The notes under the pieces were generated by a model. That model saw only the letters and a list, made by a program, of their open reading frames with translations, made no database searches and was not told the origin of the DNA. This document shows, piece after piece, positions 26,906-35,740 of a stretch of DNA of 64,000 nucleotides (position 1 is the stretch's first letter; every line of letters starts with the position of its first letter). The translations under genes were made by a program, and so were the position numbers. Origin of the DNA: Anaerolineales bacterium (GTDB taxonomy: Bacteria > Chloroflexota > Anaerolineae > Aggregatilineales > UBA2796); the NCBI GenBank assembly GCA_015075625.1, contig JABTTZ010000001.1:1488001-1552000 (forward strand), in the 5' to 3' direction.

Positions 26906-28021
26906 CTAGCTAGATGAGTCGCCAGAAAAACTAGCCTTATAGTGCGGCAAATATTGTTTCGTAAAGATACGTGCCGCAAGTTCACCCCGGCTGCTCACAT
27001 CAACCTTCTCGAAAATCGCTTTCAGGTGATCTTGAACTGTGTTTGATGAGATATGGAGTTGCGTAACAATCTCGCCCGTTGACCAACCGCGCAAAACACA
27101 GTGCGCGATTTCGGTTTCGCGTTTCGTCAGTCGGTACGCTTGCATGATGATAGGTGTAATCTCGGCGGGTTGGGCAACTTCAAACACAACACTGATTTGA
27201 GATTGAATGTCTGACTGCTTGAGTCTTGAGGCATAGAGCACAAGCCACTGCCCCGAAGGTACACAGATTCGTACTTTGGGAGTGGAATACAATGGCATTG
27301 TTCCACGCTCAATGGCCTGCAAGCCAGCCACAACGCTGCGTACTGCCACCGGAAGCGGCGCGTTTGTGGGTTGTTCTGCTTGGCTCAACTCGGCTAACCA
27401 GTATTCAGCGGCTGCTGTCATCGCCACAACGGACAAATCATCTGTGAGAATCAGTACACCCGGTGCATCCGATGTCTCCGTAATGTTTGCTGTTTCCAAG
27501 AGCAGGGATTTTCGCAGCCCATCAGCGATGTGTGGCGCAAGGCTAGCGATGAAAGATGCTTCTCTTTCACCGTAGGTTATATCGGCGTGCAGGCACAATA
27601 TACCCCAGCATGATTTGTCATTGACGAACGCAGCCCGCAGCTCATCTTTCATGTTGATCGGCGCGAGCATATCACGATAACGCTGGCTCAGTTGCAGCTC
27701 ATTACGGGTTGCTTCGCTCAACAACGCCACAAACTGATTCTGGCGAAGCATATCATGAAATTTGATGTAATCTGGCTGGAGGTACTCGTTCTCGACAAAC
27801 AGCGACATGAACCATGCAGGTGGTTCTTCGACGAGAACGGAACTTGTACCCAGTTGTGTCGCAGGATCAGTGGTAGAAAAGTAGGCGAAGTCGAAAGGAA
27901 TTACCGTTTGTAGATACTGGAGTAGTTCGGCTCTCAACGTTCGTGAGTCTAGCCCACGATGACAGAGCCGAACCATCTCTAATCGACGTGCGTCAGCGGA
28001 TTTATCTTGCTTTGTAGCCAT
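26906..28021 (-). CDS. LuxR-family transcriptional regulator with GAF/PAS-like sensor
   Basis: 371 aa from ATG 28021. The C-terminal 65 residues are a LuxR-type helix-turn-helix ('LTKRETEIAHCVLRGWSTGEIVTQLHISSNTVQDHLKAIFEKV'), a DNA-binding and dimerisation domain. The N-terminal 200 residues look like a GAF-like small-molecule sensor ('LLQYLQTVIPFDFAYFSTTD', 'CWGILCLHADITYGEREASF'), followed by a PAS-like segment ('DAPGVLILTDDLSVVAM'). No phosphoacceptor domain is present. It may control the small genes just downstream on this strand's reverse side or the monooxygenase-like gene upstream. Intact. Confidence 0.8.
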   Translation of the reverse strand: MATKQDKSADARRLEMVRLCHRGLDSRTLRAELLQYLQTVIPFDFAYFSTTDPATQLGTSSVLVEEPPAWFMSLFVENEYLQPDYIKFHDMLRQNQFVALLSEATRNELQLSQRYRDMLAPINMKDELRAAFVNDKSCWGILCLHADITYGEREASFIASLAPHIADGLRKSLLLETANITETSDAPGVLILTDDLSVVAMTAAAEYWLAELSQAEQPTNAPLPVAVRSVVAGLQAIERGTMPLYSTPKVRICVPSGQWLVLYASRLKQSDIQSQISVVFEVAQPAEITPIIMQAYRLTKRETEIAHCVLRGWSTGEIVTQLHISSNTVQDHLKAIFEKVDVSSRGELAARIFTKQYLPHYKASFSGDSSS

Positions 28022-28115
28022 CTTCAACAAACCGCCATGCTAGGTTATTGCCTTTCATTACTGGCATAGTTTGGTGTTGCGCTAGCAAATAATAGTATGA
28101 AGCGGCTTGCAATGA

Positions 28116-28421
28116 TTAATGTGATGTGGCTGGGTGTTGCAGTGAAACCGAATCGACGATTTCCGAGAGCCGCCACTGCGGGTCATGAATGAGAACGCCG
28201 CCGACTCGCTGCCAAATTTGCTGCACAGCCGTGAGCAATGATTTCGCGCCATCTAAACTGCTCAGTTCGAGATCAATGGACACCAAATCTGGATTATCAA
28301 TGGTACGCGAAATACGATACGCTTGCACTCCAGACTTTTCTCTGAGTTCAGCGAAACTATCGAACGATGCTTTCCAATTATCAAAATTGGTGACACTGTG
28401 TTCAATATGCAGGAGAATCAT
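28116..28421 (-). CDS. Small dimeric alpha/beta-barrel (ABM/cyclase-like) protein
   Basis: 101 aa; ATG 28421 is preferred because AGAAAGGAAGC precedes it. 'MILLHIEHSVTNFDNWKASFD' followed by 'GVQAYRISRTIDNPDLVSIDLEL' is the pattern of ferredoxin-like antibiotic-biosynthesis-monooxygenase or cyclase domains, which act as homodimers on small aromatic compounds or as stress proteins. Substrate cannot be read from sequence. It lies 94 bp upstream of the LuxR regulator gene on the same strand, so the two could be linked. Confidence 0.6.
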   Translation of the reverse strand: MILLHIEHSVTNFDNWKASFDSFAELREKSGVQAYRISRTIDNPDLVSIDLELSSLDGAKSLLTAVQQIWQRVGGVLIHDPQWRLSEIVDSVSLQHPATSH

Positions 28422-28602
28422 AATAGCTTCCTTTCTTCTCGTTAGAAGCATTATGCACTCTCCTGTTGCAATCAATCTATCCCAGAATTCTGGGATTATT
28501 TTCCAAATATGCTTTCAGCATCGGAAGTCTGTCAGAATTCAAAATTGGTTTAATAAGGTTTGCACGCCACCATAGTTATGAGGCAACCGGATCAACTGGT
28601 CT

Positions 28603-29079
28603 CTACTCGACATAACGCGCCAATTTCTCAAGTGCTGACTGCGTACCAACCTCATTGTCTTCGGGTCGAATGCCGGATGGAATATCCTTGAATACGATGG
28701 ATACTCTGGTTCCGTTATCTTCAGCCTCCAATATGACCTCCATGATCATCTCTCCTGCGAAGGCAGGATCACCCGAATCAAAGGTTATCGCTTCAACGAT
28801 TTTTCGAGGTGGAGTGAGTTCCACAAACCGTGCGGTATATCTATCTCCCTTTTCTGATGTCTTACCGCGCATGTTTATTTCGGATGAAGGATAATACAGC
28901 GACGTCTGATAACCGCCGCCAACTCTGTAGTCGAAACTATGAACCTTGCCGATCATATCTCCGGGTGCAAGCCAGACAGCCAGGGCTTCAGGATCGGTAA
29001 ACGCTCGATAGACAGCTTCCGGCGGAGCTTTGATTGATTTTGAGTGTCGCGTACTGGCACTTTCCTGTGAATCTGTCAT
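28603..29079 (-). CDS. SRPBCC (AHSA1-type) ligand-binding protein
   Basis: 158 aa from ATG 29079 ('MTDSQESASTRHSKSIKAPP'). The AHSA1/SRPBCC fold is shown by 'SIKAPPEAVYRAFTDPEALAVWLAPGDM', 'VHSFDYRVGGGYQTSLYYP', 'ARFVELTPPRKIVEAITFD' and the final helix 'SALEKLARYVE'. These proteins bind hydrophobic small molecules or act in stress and are often next to ArsR-type regulators; none is visible here. Intact, of normal length. Confidence 0.82.
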   Translation of the reverse strand: MTDSQESASTRHSKSIKAPPEAVYRAFTDPEALAVWLAPGDMIGKVHSFDYRVGGGYQTSLYYPSSEINMRGKTSEKGDRYTARFVELTPPRKIVEAITFDSGDPAFAGEMIMEVILEAEDNGTRVSIVFKDIPSGIRPEDNEVGTQSALEKLARYVE

Positions 29080-29277
29080 TACGTATCCTTTCGCAATCCA
29101 ACCGGCGCTGGATCTCATTCACTATAATGTGTTGAACAAATACCCCTATAACAAAGGGGATACATCCGTAAAAAAGGCATACCATATTAGAAGTAGTTCA
29201 CGCACAACCGTAATATACCATCGGCACAGATATAGCTTTAGAATCACAAAATATCGCAATAGATAGGGGTATTCAAA

Positions 29278-29520
29278 ATGCAATTCGCTAAATCACCACG
29301 CAATCGGATGAGCATTCAACCGCCCGTCAAGCACTACCGTTTGCGTCAGGTTATTCTCGCTCTTCTTATCTTTGGGTTGATGCTGCTCGTGAGCTTCATG
29401 ACTATACCTGTAACTGGAAATGTCGTACCCGATAATGATCTTGGCGCACTGATCGGATTGGCAAGTATTATCTTCGCGGGAATAGTCGCTTTGAAAGCCA
29501 GCGGCGAGTTGATGAAATAG
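29278..29520 (+). CDS. Small membrane protein, two helices
   Basis: 80 aa, ATG 29278. It has a basic N-terminus ('MQFAKSPRNRMSIQPPVKHYRLRQ'), a first membrane helix ('VILALLIFGLMLLVSFM'), a short outer loop ('PVTGNVVPDNDLG') and a second helix ('ALIGLASIIFAGIVAL'). Function unknown. It ends 33 bp before IS copy 2. The composition (positive-inside, two helices) supports a real gene although the ribosome site is weak. Confidence 0.55.
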   Translation: MQFAKSPRNRMSIQPPVKHYRLRQVILALLIFGLMLLVSFMTIPVTGNVVPDNDLGALIGLASIIFAGIVALKASGELMK

Positions 29521-29553
29521 CCTGCATCTATTCCAAGCCACATTTTTCATGAT

Positions 29554-30611
29554 TAGGACTTTCGCTTTAGTTGATGCCAAAGGCAGAAAGGCGTGGTGAG
29601 CGTAACTCTGCCCGCAAATAGTCGCGGAATAAATCTCGCTGCGCCTCGTAAAGGCTCTTGCCTAATTGGTGAGCCTTAACTTTCAGCGAGAGCCAAGCGT
29701 GATAACAACAAGCCAGATGGTTGCGTTGTGAACGCGCTTTGCGGCACTCGCACTTTTCACTCCCGGTCAATTGTTTGAGTTCCCGATGCAGTTGCTCAAT
29801 CTGCCAACGCACGGCATTCGCGTCTTGAATGTCGGACTTGGAGAAAGTGCCTGGGGGCTGGTTTGTAATCACCCATTCAATGTCACCGTTTGGGGCAACT
29901 AGCTTGAATAACTGCACATAAAAGGGAACTTCCTTCAGCTTAACCGACAGACCATGCTCTACGGCGTCGCTTGTCCATTCAATCGCCTCCAAATGAATAG
30001 AGCCGCTCGCTTTACTCAAACTCACCATACGATTGGCTTTGAGCGTGGTCACAAAGTAACGACCAGCGCGATGAATCAACTTCAAATTATCCACGGAGGC
30101 ATACCAGCTATCAAACAGTAGGGTCTTGGCGTGGATACCCTTGTCCATCAGGGCATTTAAGACCATTTCACGGAAGTGATCCTTTTTGGTCTTGCCATCC
30201 GCTTCAGGAGCATAGATGCGGTAATCAATCGGGTAAAAGTCGGTACCATCGCTATGCACGAGATTCACGACGCCGATACCACGCACTAGACCATGTTCTG
30301 CGCCACTATATTGCTTTTTCACTAACTCTATCTTGCGCGAATACTGCTTATTCTGCACGCTATCATCGACGATCAACTAAGCCCTTTCACTGTCCTTCAA
30401 CAAAGCCCCGACCAAATCCCACAAATGTCGGGCAGTCAGCTTGTCTCTTCGCCAATAATCACTGACAGCATCATGGCTCATCGCTTCCAGATGTTCAGCC
30501 AGATTACTGCATGTATAGTTGCCAGGTGTACTTATCAGGTACTCAATGTATTGGCGTTTGCTTATCGTGCTTCTACAATATCAGCAATTTGCCTTGCAAG
30601 CGAAAGTCCTA
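29554..30611 (-). mobile_element. IS4/IS701-like element, copy 2 (full length)
   Basis: 1058 bp bounded by TAGGACTTTCGCTT and its reverse complement (..AAGCGAAAGTCCTA). No clear target duplication is visible (left flank ..catgat, right flank aggatat). The transposase frame is continuous except for one in-frame TAG at 30377-30379 that is also present in copy 3. It lies inside the island and may have been a donor for the edge copies. Confidence 0.9.
29567..30577 (-). pseudogene. Transposase of IS copy 2, interrupted by one amber codon
   Basis: DDE transposase. The N-terminal part reads 'SKRQYIEYLISTPGNYTCSN' to 'WDLVGALLKDSERA', then TAG, then 'LIVDDSVQNKQYSRK' with the first catalytic Asp, 'TLLFDSWYAS' (second Asp) and 'RWQIEQLHRELKQLTG' (Glu). 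Only the TAG interrupts it, where Tyr is usual in related transposases. No ATG is seen at the natural N-terminus (an ATA stands there). It is probably inactive, unless the amber is read through or the element is moved in trans. Confidence 0.8.
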
Positions 30612-30716
30612 AGGATATTGAATGGGCGATTTAGCAAGACCAGATCGCTTTTGTTTTTTTATCCAATAACACATCCATAACCTGCAATTTGAAGTACTCT
30701 ACTAGCATTCAATTCC

Positions 30717-31067
30717 GTGAAACAGAGGGATCGATCTGACTATGACGAATGGGCAAAATACCCCAACCAAAAGGAAAAAGCGACTGCAACATCCAAGATT
30801 TCCGTAGCGTTGCCCAAACCTATCGGCAAAGCAAAATACCCTAAAAAAACGCCGCAGATTCCGTTAACCGCAGAAGGCTATGAACTATTAACCAGCGAAG
30901 CAAGCAATCGCGGTTATGACTTCACACCGTTCCTAACGCAAATCCTTGAAAGTGTCGCCAAGGATATAAAGAAGATGCGCGCTGATCAGGAAGATGCGGC
31001 GGACACAGAGGACGACTACGAAGACGATTACGATCCAGAAAAGATTACCCAGCAATCAGACATTTAA
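30717..31067 (+). CDS. Hypothetical acidic-tailed protein, 116 aa
   Basis: Begins at GTG 30717 ('KQRDRSDYDEWAKYPNQKEKA'). A basic, Lys/Pro-rich first half leads to a helical segment ('AEGYELLTSEASNRGYDFTPFLTQILESVAKDIKKM') and a strongly acidic tail (many Asp/Glu, 'DTEDDYEDDYDPE'). Basic start plus acidic tail suggests a DNA-mimic or nucleic-acid accessory protein, but nothing specific is recognised. A good terminator at 31104 marks the end. Confidence 0.55.
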   Translation: MKQRDRSDYDEWAKYPNQKEKATATSKISVALPKPIGKAKYPKKTPQIPLTAEGYELLTSEASNRGYDFTPFLTQILESVAKDIKKMRADQEDAADTEDDYEDDYDPEKITQQSDI

Positions 31068-31103
31068 CTTTCAATACGTCGAGTCATGTGCCGTAGCATT
31101 GTG

Positions 31104-31138
31104 GGGCATAGTCTTTGGGTTATGCCCTTTTTTATTTG
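31104..31138 (+). terminator. Rho-independent terminator
   Basis: GGGCATA-gtctttggg-TTATGCCC followed by TTTTTTATTTG, 37 bp after the stop at 31067. Confidence 0.88.
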
Positions 31139-31617
31139 TGTCATACAAAGCACACCGACGATAGATCAAATATGATCCCTTCCCGGCCCCTAACATTCAA
31201 TAGGATACCAGAAAAAAGAAGTCCAATTGACAACTTCTAATCAACATCCAAAGCCGCGTACGGTCCTAATATCAATAGTCATTCGTGTCAATCCCAACTG
31301 AGAATAGTAACCAAGTATTGTTCGTTGATTCACCATGAGCAGAACCCCCGGTCATTTGAAAAAGCTCCCTGTAATGTTGAAGGTCCTTTGAAACAAAACT
31401 GCATCTAAAACAAACAAATCCAGTAGTAGCCGATATTATGAAACTATCGGTAAGTTATTCATTGGAATGTGATCGCTTCCTTAAAACTGGGCATTTGCAA
31501 ATCTTGCAGAGCGCCATATCTCCTTTTCTGGGTTTCTCACTTCAGACCACCTGACATTCAACATGGTCAGTCTGCATTTTTCCTATGTGAGAAGTTAGAT
31601 GATTTGTTCTAAATATC
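31139..31617. other. Gene-free AT-rich spacer
   Basis: About 480 bp without a supported reading frame on either strand and without repeats that I can see. It ends at the operator/promoter of the XRE-ImmA gene. Confidence 0.45.
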
Positions 31618-31653
31618 GTTGACTTTGTTGCAAATTATGATAAACTTGTCAAC
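31618..31653 (+). promoter_or_regulatory. Promoter with overlapping inverted-repeat operator
   Basis: TTGACT (31619-31624), 16 bp, TAAACT (31641-31646) make a plausible sigma-A promoter. The hexamers GTTGAC (31618-31623) and GTCAAC (31648-31653) form an inverted repeat framing it, as expected for binding of the XRE domain encoded 22 bp downstream. Autorepression is inferred. Confidence 0.6.
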
Positions 31654-31674
31654 ACGCCACATAGGAGGTTTGTG

Positions 31675-32838
31675 ATGTTGAGCGAACGTATACGCCAAGC
31701 TCGTTTGCTTGCAGGAGTGACACAAGAAGCGCTTGCTGAAGCCCTTACACTTGCGGGACATCCAGCAACGAAGGCTGTGATATCAAAATATGAGATGGGA
31801 AAAAGCACTCCTAAAGCATCCATGCTATTAGAAATGTGTCGCATTCTCAAAGTGGAGTCAGGTTATTTTCTCCATGAGCCTCAAACTAATGTTGCGTGGT
31901 TGGCATACCGAAAATACAGCAACTTTCCCAGCACTGGTCAGGAAGTTGTAAAGGGATACGCACGAGATGTAGTTGCTTTACAAGTGGAACTTTGCAGCTT
32001 GCTCTACCCCGATATGTCAAATGATTTTCCTGAACCTATGAATGTCATGACCTCAACTGAAGCTGAAACTGCTGCCCAGAATTTACGTTCCGAGTGGAAG
32101 CTGGATGAGGCTCCAATTGAGAATCTAACCCAAACCGCCGAACAAAATGGGGTTGTGGTTGTAGGATGGGATCGGGATGCAGGACGGTTTGATGGCCTGT
32201 CGGGTTGGTGTGGCGAGCATGTGCCAGTAACAGTAGTGAACACACTGGTCGATGTGGATCGTCGGCGCTTCAATCTTGCTCATGAATTGGGACACTTACT
32301 CATGCGGACCCCTGACGAACTTTCCGAGCAACTGGCACACCGTTTCGCGGCAGCATTACTTGTTCCAGCGGAAGTGGCTTACCGTGAATTGGGCCGCAAA
32401 CGGAGTTCAATCAGCTTTGCTGAATTGGGGACACTCAAACGCCGCTATGGGTTGAGCATTCAAGGATGGATATACCGTGCAACGGATCTTGAAATCATTA
32501 CCAAACATTATGCAACGCTACTTTGGCGCGAGATCAATCAGCGTGGGTGGAAAAAATCTGAGCCATTCAACTATGTTGCAGATGAAGAACCTGTCTTGTT
32601 AAAGCAGATGATTTTTCATGCTGTTTCAGAGGGGTTGATCACGGCAGATCGAGTACACCAAGCATTGCCCGATTTTGATGTAGACGAACCCATCTCAGAA
32701 ACAAGTGAATCCCCATCTCCAAGCGAATTACTTGCTATGCCCGCTGCTGAACGTGAACGATGGATGCAGCGTTCCTTTGAACTTGCAGCGAATGAGGATT
32801 TTGAAATCTTCGAGGCATTTGGAGAGGAAGAATTCTAA
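31675..32838 (+). CDS. XRE-ImmA/IrrE fusion: HTH regulator with zinc-peptidase domain
   Basis: 387 aa; ATG 31675 is chosen because AGGAGG ends 6 nt before it. Residues 5-65 are an XRE helix-turn-helix ('RIRQARLLAGVTQEALAEAL', 'ISKYEMGKSTPKASMLLEM'). The centre has the ImmA/IrrE (DUF955) site 'NLAHELGHLLM' and 'HRFAAALLVPAEVAYRELG'. Such fusions act as antitoxin-like regulators or derepressors cut loose under DNA damage. The stop directly abuts the MazF-like gene (32839), giving a two-gene toxin-antitoxin-like unit. Intact. Confidence 0.85.
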   Translation: MLSERIRQARLLAGVTQEALAEALTLAGHPATKAVISKYEMGKSTPKASMLLEMCRILKVESGYFLHEPQTNVAWLAYRKYSNFPSTGQEVVKGYARDVVALQVELCSLLYPDMSNDFPEPMNVMTSTEAETAAQNLRSEWKLDEAPIENLTQTAEQNGVVVVGWDRDAGRFDGLSGWCGEHVPVTVVNTLVDVDRRRFNLAHELGHLLMRTPDELSEQLAHRFAAALLVPAEVAYRELGRKRSSISFAELGTLKRRYGLSIQGWIYRATDLEIITKHYATLLWREINQRGWKKSEPFNYVADEEPVLLKQMIFHAVSEGLITADRVHQALPDFDVDEPISETSESPSPSELLAMPAAERERWMQRSFELAANEDFEIFEAFGEEEF

Positions 32839-33216
32839 ATGGTTGTGAGTCGTGGGCCACGTAACATTCAGCGAGGTGAAGTTTGGAACGTCAATTTTGA
32901 TCCTCAAGTTGGTCAAGAGATCCAGAAAATTCGTCCGGCAGTTGTGGTAAGTGTTCCTTCTACTGGACGATTACCTTTACACATTGTTGTTCCCATCACT
33001 ACAGGCAATGCAAATTTCAAGAACTATTTCTGGATGGTCGCTATTCCGTCGGCAAAGACCAATGGATTGTCAAACGATTCGTTCGCGGACGCATTTCAGA
33101 TCAAATCTGTGTCTATAGATCGCTTTGTCGATAAGCGCGGTGTTCTAACTCAAGCCCAACTTAATGATATTGCGGCTGCTATCGCACTTTGTGTTGGTTA
33201 CACACCTCCGAAATAG
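32839..33216 (+). CDS. MazF/PemK-family toxin
   Basis: 125 aa with the PemK fold pattern: 'IQRGEVWNVNFDPQVGQEIQKIRPAVVVS' at the start, then 'LHIVVPITT' and 'FQIKSVSIDRF..RGVLTQAQLNDI'. MazF toxins are sequence-specific mRNA ribonucleases. ATG follows the upstream stop with no gap, so expression is coupled. The partner is an XRE-ImmA protein rather than a classic MazE, an unusual but known sort of pairing. Intact and of normal length. Confidence 0.88.
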   Translation: MVVSRGPRNIQRGEVWNVNFDPQVGQEIQKIRPAVVVSVPSTGRLPLHIVVPITTGNANFKNYFWMVAIPSAKTNGLSNDSFADAFQIKSVSIDRFVDKRGVLTQAQLNDIAAAIALCVGYTPPK

Positions 33217-33264
33217 TCCTTCAAAGCATAAGCAACTTTATTTTCAGTAATTCCAAGACAATAA

Positions 33265-33289
33265 CCGTCGATCCCACTGAGATCGACGG
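33265..33289. terminator. Hairpin between convergent genes
   Basis: Perfect 9-bp stem CCGTCGATC / GATCGACGG with a 7-nt loop in the 180-bp gap between the MazF-like gene and the minus-strand operon end. No T-run follows on either side, so termination is only suggested. Confidence 0.5.
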
Positions 33290-33398
33290 CTAGTGCTATT
33301 GCACGGCAAGTACTCTGACTGTCAAATGAAAACGGCGTAAGGCGATAGCAAGTTACGACAAGATCCCCGTTATCAGCGAGGTTACAGTGTTGCTCATC

Positions 33399-35732
33399 TC
33401 AAACTATTTGATATTGCAGTACGTTCTCGATAAACACATCGAGCAGGTGAAAGAAATAGGGATAGACCGTGAACTGGTTGAGGCGAACAAACTTTACGCT
33501 TGTTGCATCAAGCATAGTATGTGAATCGAACTGCGCCGCACCCTGATAGATAACAAACTGCCTGATCAAATGCGCTCGTGCCTGCCCGGTCAACTTTAGC
33601 GAATAAACATCACCAACGATGAATCGATGTTGATTATCAGACCAAATTCCTTGGTATGTTGGTGTAAGTTCGCCTTCCCTATCACTTGGAAACATATCAA
33701 TCCGCTTATAAAGGTCCCTGAGGAATCGAGACTGATATTTTCCCTGCTCATCCGGTTGTCTTCCAAAGATTTGTGCAATGCGTGGCATCCAATGCTCGTC
33801 TTCACAGAGTTCTTGAACAGTACGTTCTGGGTACTGCTGCCGTATTTCATCCAGGAGCGCATCATAATCCCGCAGTTGTGTGATGAGTTCAAGGGACTGT
33901 GTTTGCTTTTTAGTCTGACCTGAGCGAAGTCCGTTGCCCTCAGCATCGATCAAGCCGTGTTTCAGTAGTTCGCTTCGGGACAGCATGGCGGACGTTCTTA
34001 CGTCATCATACCGCTCCGCGAGCTTGAAATCGTGGATCGGGAATGGGTTTCGGCGTTTTTCCTGGCGCTGCGTAATCTCGTCGAATTCGTAAAGAACCCG
34101 CTCATTCAGGTCCTCGATCTCCGCAAATAGACCTGGCCCTATAACCAAATCGTAGCGTGTTAATGGGTCGTCACCTTCCTTTTTGCCGCGTTTCTGAGCT
34201 AGCATTTGGTAATTCTTATCCCAGCTTACTCCCCAACTCTCCAATCGCTGGTTAAAAGCCTCGCGTTGTTCGGGATCGCGCAGATCAAGGAATTGTGCTA
34301 TTCCGTTTTCAAAATTGAGAGCAGTCTCATAGGATACCCGCTGTTGGGTTACCTTTCGGACGAATGCGAATGGTACATCGGTGATGGGTAATCGATCCTG
34401 AATTGCGCGACTACCCATGATCAAGTCTTTGAGAAAAAGCTGATTCATAGACACGGTGATGGCCTGCCTGATCCCTTTATCATCGGCATTCAGCCGATCG
34501 TAGTCCAGATACGCTCGTTCAGTTTTGTCATAATCCTCAGCGCGTTTGAGTTCATTCGGATTAACATTCAACCCTTGCTTGGGAATCTGGGGATACTGCT
34601 CGTATAAGCTCTGATATGGATCATTCTGACCATGCAGAGGCATTTCTTCGTCAAATGCTTCCGGCTCATAATCCATAATATATAGGACTGCCACCTTGAG
34701 GTTTGATGTCAGTTGCTGGAGGACTTCAAATCTCACCTGTGGAAACATACTTTGGAACAAAGTTCGATAACGTTCTATCGGGATATGCTGGTTGAGCCGC
34801 ATATCATAGATATTTACTACCTCAAGCATATCTAGCGGTAGTTCGAACTCGGTGATTTCGGGTGTTGGGTCAAATTTCGTGAACTGACGTTCCACAGGCT
34901 GCACCACAAAGCCATATTTGCCGAGAAATGCCGCAAACCCGGCAATGAAGGCGTTCAGGAGATAACCCCTGCTTCGCTCGACATCATCTAATGAATAATA
35001 GTCAAGGGTTGTCCGTCGCCCTTCAAACGTCCGTTGCTCATAGACCTGGCTCGTCTTGCTGAATTCAATGACCTGGCTTGGCTTGAGTTGTCGGAAGAAC
35101 ACAATTCCGTCGCTCATGTTCGAAATGCCGTAATAAGCGTTGAGGTATTGTTTACCGGCTTCAAGGGGCTTCTTAGGGATCACAAACTTGTGTGCAGAGC
35201 CAATCACCTTGAATAGCTGGGTCGCATCAGTATCACGGTTCCCAAGATCACCCTTGAGATTAATTTCCATACAGATGTGTGCGCTTTTGCCATCGCGTTT
35301 GGCATAGATAAAGCAGGCATCCCGCCCGATAAACTTTCCATGTTCTTCACCGCGAAAGTATTGAACTTGCAGCAGCTTTAGAAGCAGGTGCAGCTCCGGC
35401 TCTCCAAAGGAGACAGTCCGCGAGTCCATCTCAGTGTTCTCGACGGTTAATACTATCGGAGTCACTGATTTCGGGTACAAAACATAGACGGCCCAGCGCT
35501 CAGATCCATCTAATTTGTCGTACTGGTACGATTTATATGGAAAATCAAGCTGCTCCTTCAACTGAGCGTGGATGCGCTGGAAAGTTTTCCAGTCTCGCTT
35601 GTTAAGCCGATCTGGAATCACATATCTGACCAATTTGAATTCGGAGTCCAGAACCGTGAAGGCATCAGGCTTTGTCACACTGATAGTCGTTGTCCGAACA
35701 TTTGCGGTGGTTCGATTCTTTCCCTTGGGCAT
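33399..35732 (-). CDS. Large protein of unknown function, last gene of the candidate defence operon
   Basis: 777 aa, intact. No family is recognised with confidence. Visible parts: a basic start, an N-terminal region with 'LHLLLKLLQVQYFRGEEHGK' and 'AHICMEINLKGDLGNRD', a central 'LPLDMLEVVNIYDMRLNQHIPIERY', a middle rich in charged helices, and a C-terminal 'HRFIVGDVYSLKLTGQARAHLIRQF'. Pairing with a helicase-nuclease and total size recall pPIWI_RE-type systems (Burroughs et al. 2013), so a very divergent PIWI-like module is one hypothesis; no catalytic tetrad is visible. ATG is 8 bp after the helicase stop, with GGAG overlapping that stop, so it is tightly coupled. Cytosolic. Confidence 0.75.
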   Translation of the reverse strand: MPKGKNRTTANVRTTTISVTKPDAFTVLDSEFKLVRYVIPDRLNKRDWKTFQRIHAQLKEQLDFPYKSYQYDKLDGSERWAVYVLYPKSVTPIVLTVENTEMDSRTVSFGEPELHLLLKLLQVQYFRGEEHGKFIGRDACFIYAKRDGKSAHICMEINLKGDLGNRDTDATQLFKVIGSAHKFVIPKKPLEAGKQYLNAYYGISNMSDGIVFFRQLKPSQVIEFSKTSQVYEQRTFEGRRTTLDYYSLDDVERSRGYLLNAFIAGFAAFLGKYGFVVQPVERQFTKFDPTPEITEFELPLDMLEVVNIYDMRLNQHIPIERYRTLFQSMFPQVRFEVLQQLTSNLKVAVLYIMDYEPEAFDEEMPLHGQNDPYQSLYEQYPQIPKQGLNVNPNELKRAEDYDKTERAYLDYDRLNADDKGIRQAITVSMNQLFLKDLIMGSRAIQDRLPITDVPFAFVRKVTQQRVSYETALNFENGIAQFLDLRDPEQREAFNQRLESWGVSWDKNYQMLAQKRGKKEGDDPLTRYDLVIGPGLFAEIEDLNERVLYEFDEITQRQEKRRNPFPIHDFKLAERYDDVRTSAMLSRSELLKHGLIDAEGNGLRSGQTKKQTQSLELITQLRDYDALLDEIRQQYPERTVQELCEDEHWMPRIAQIFGRQPDEQGKYQSRFLRDLYKRIDMFPSDREGELTPTYQGIWSDNQHRFIVGDVYSLKLTGQARAHLIRQFVIYQGAAQFDSHTMLDATSVKFVRLNQFTVYPYFFHLLDVFIENVLQYQIV

Positions 35733-35740
35733 AGTATCTC

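Noticed and set aside
30377-30379. TAG in the transposase read as pyrrolysine
   Set aside because: No Pyl genes or PYLIS-like structure seen, and Tyr is the expected residue. A plain nonsense change, or read-through at most, is simpler.
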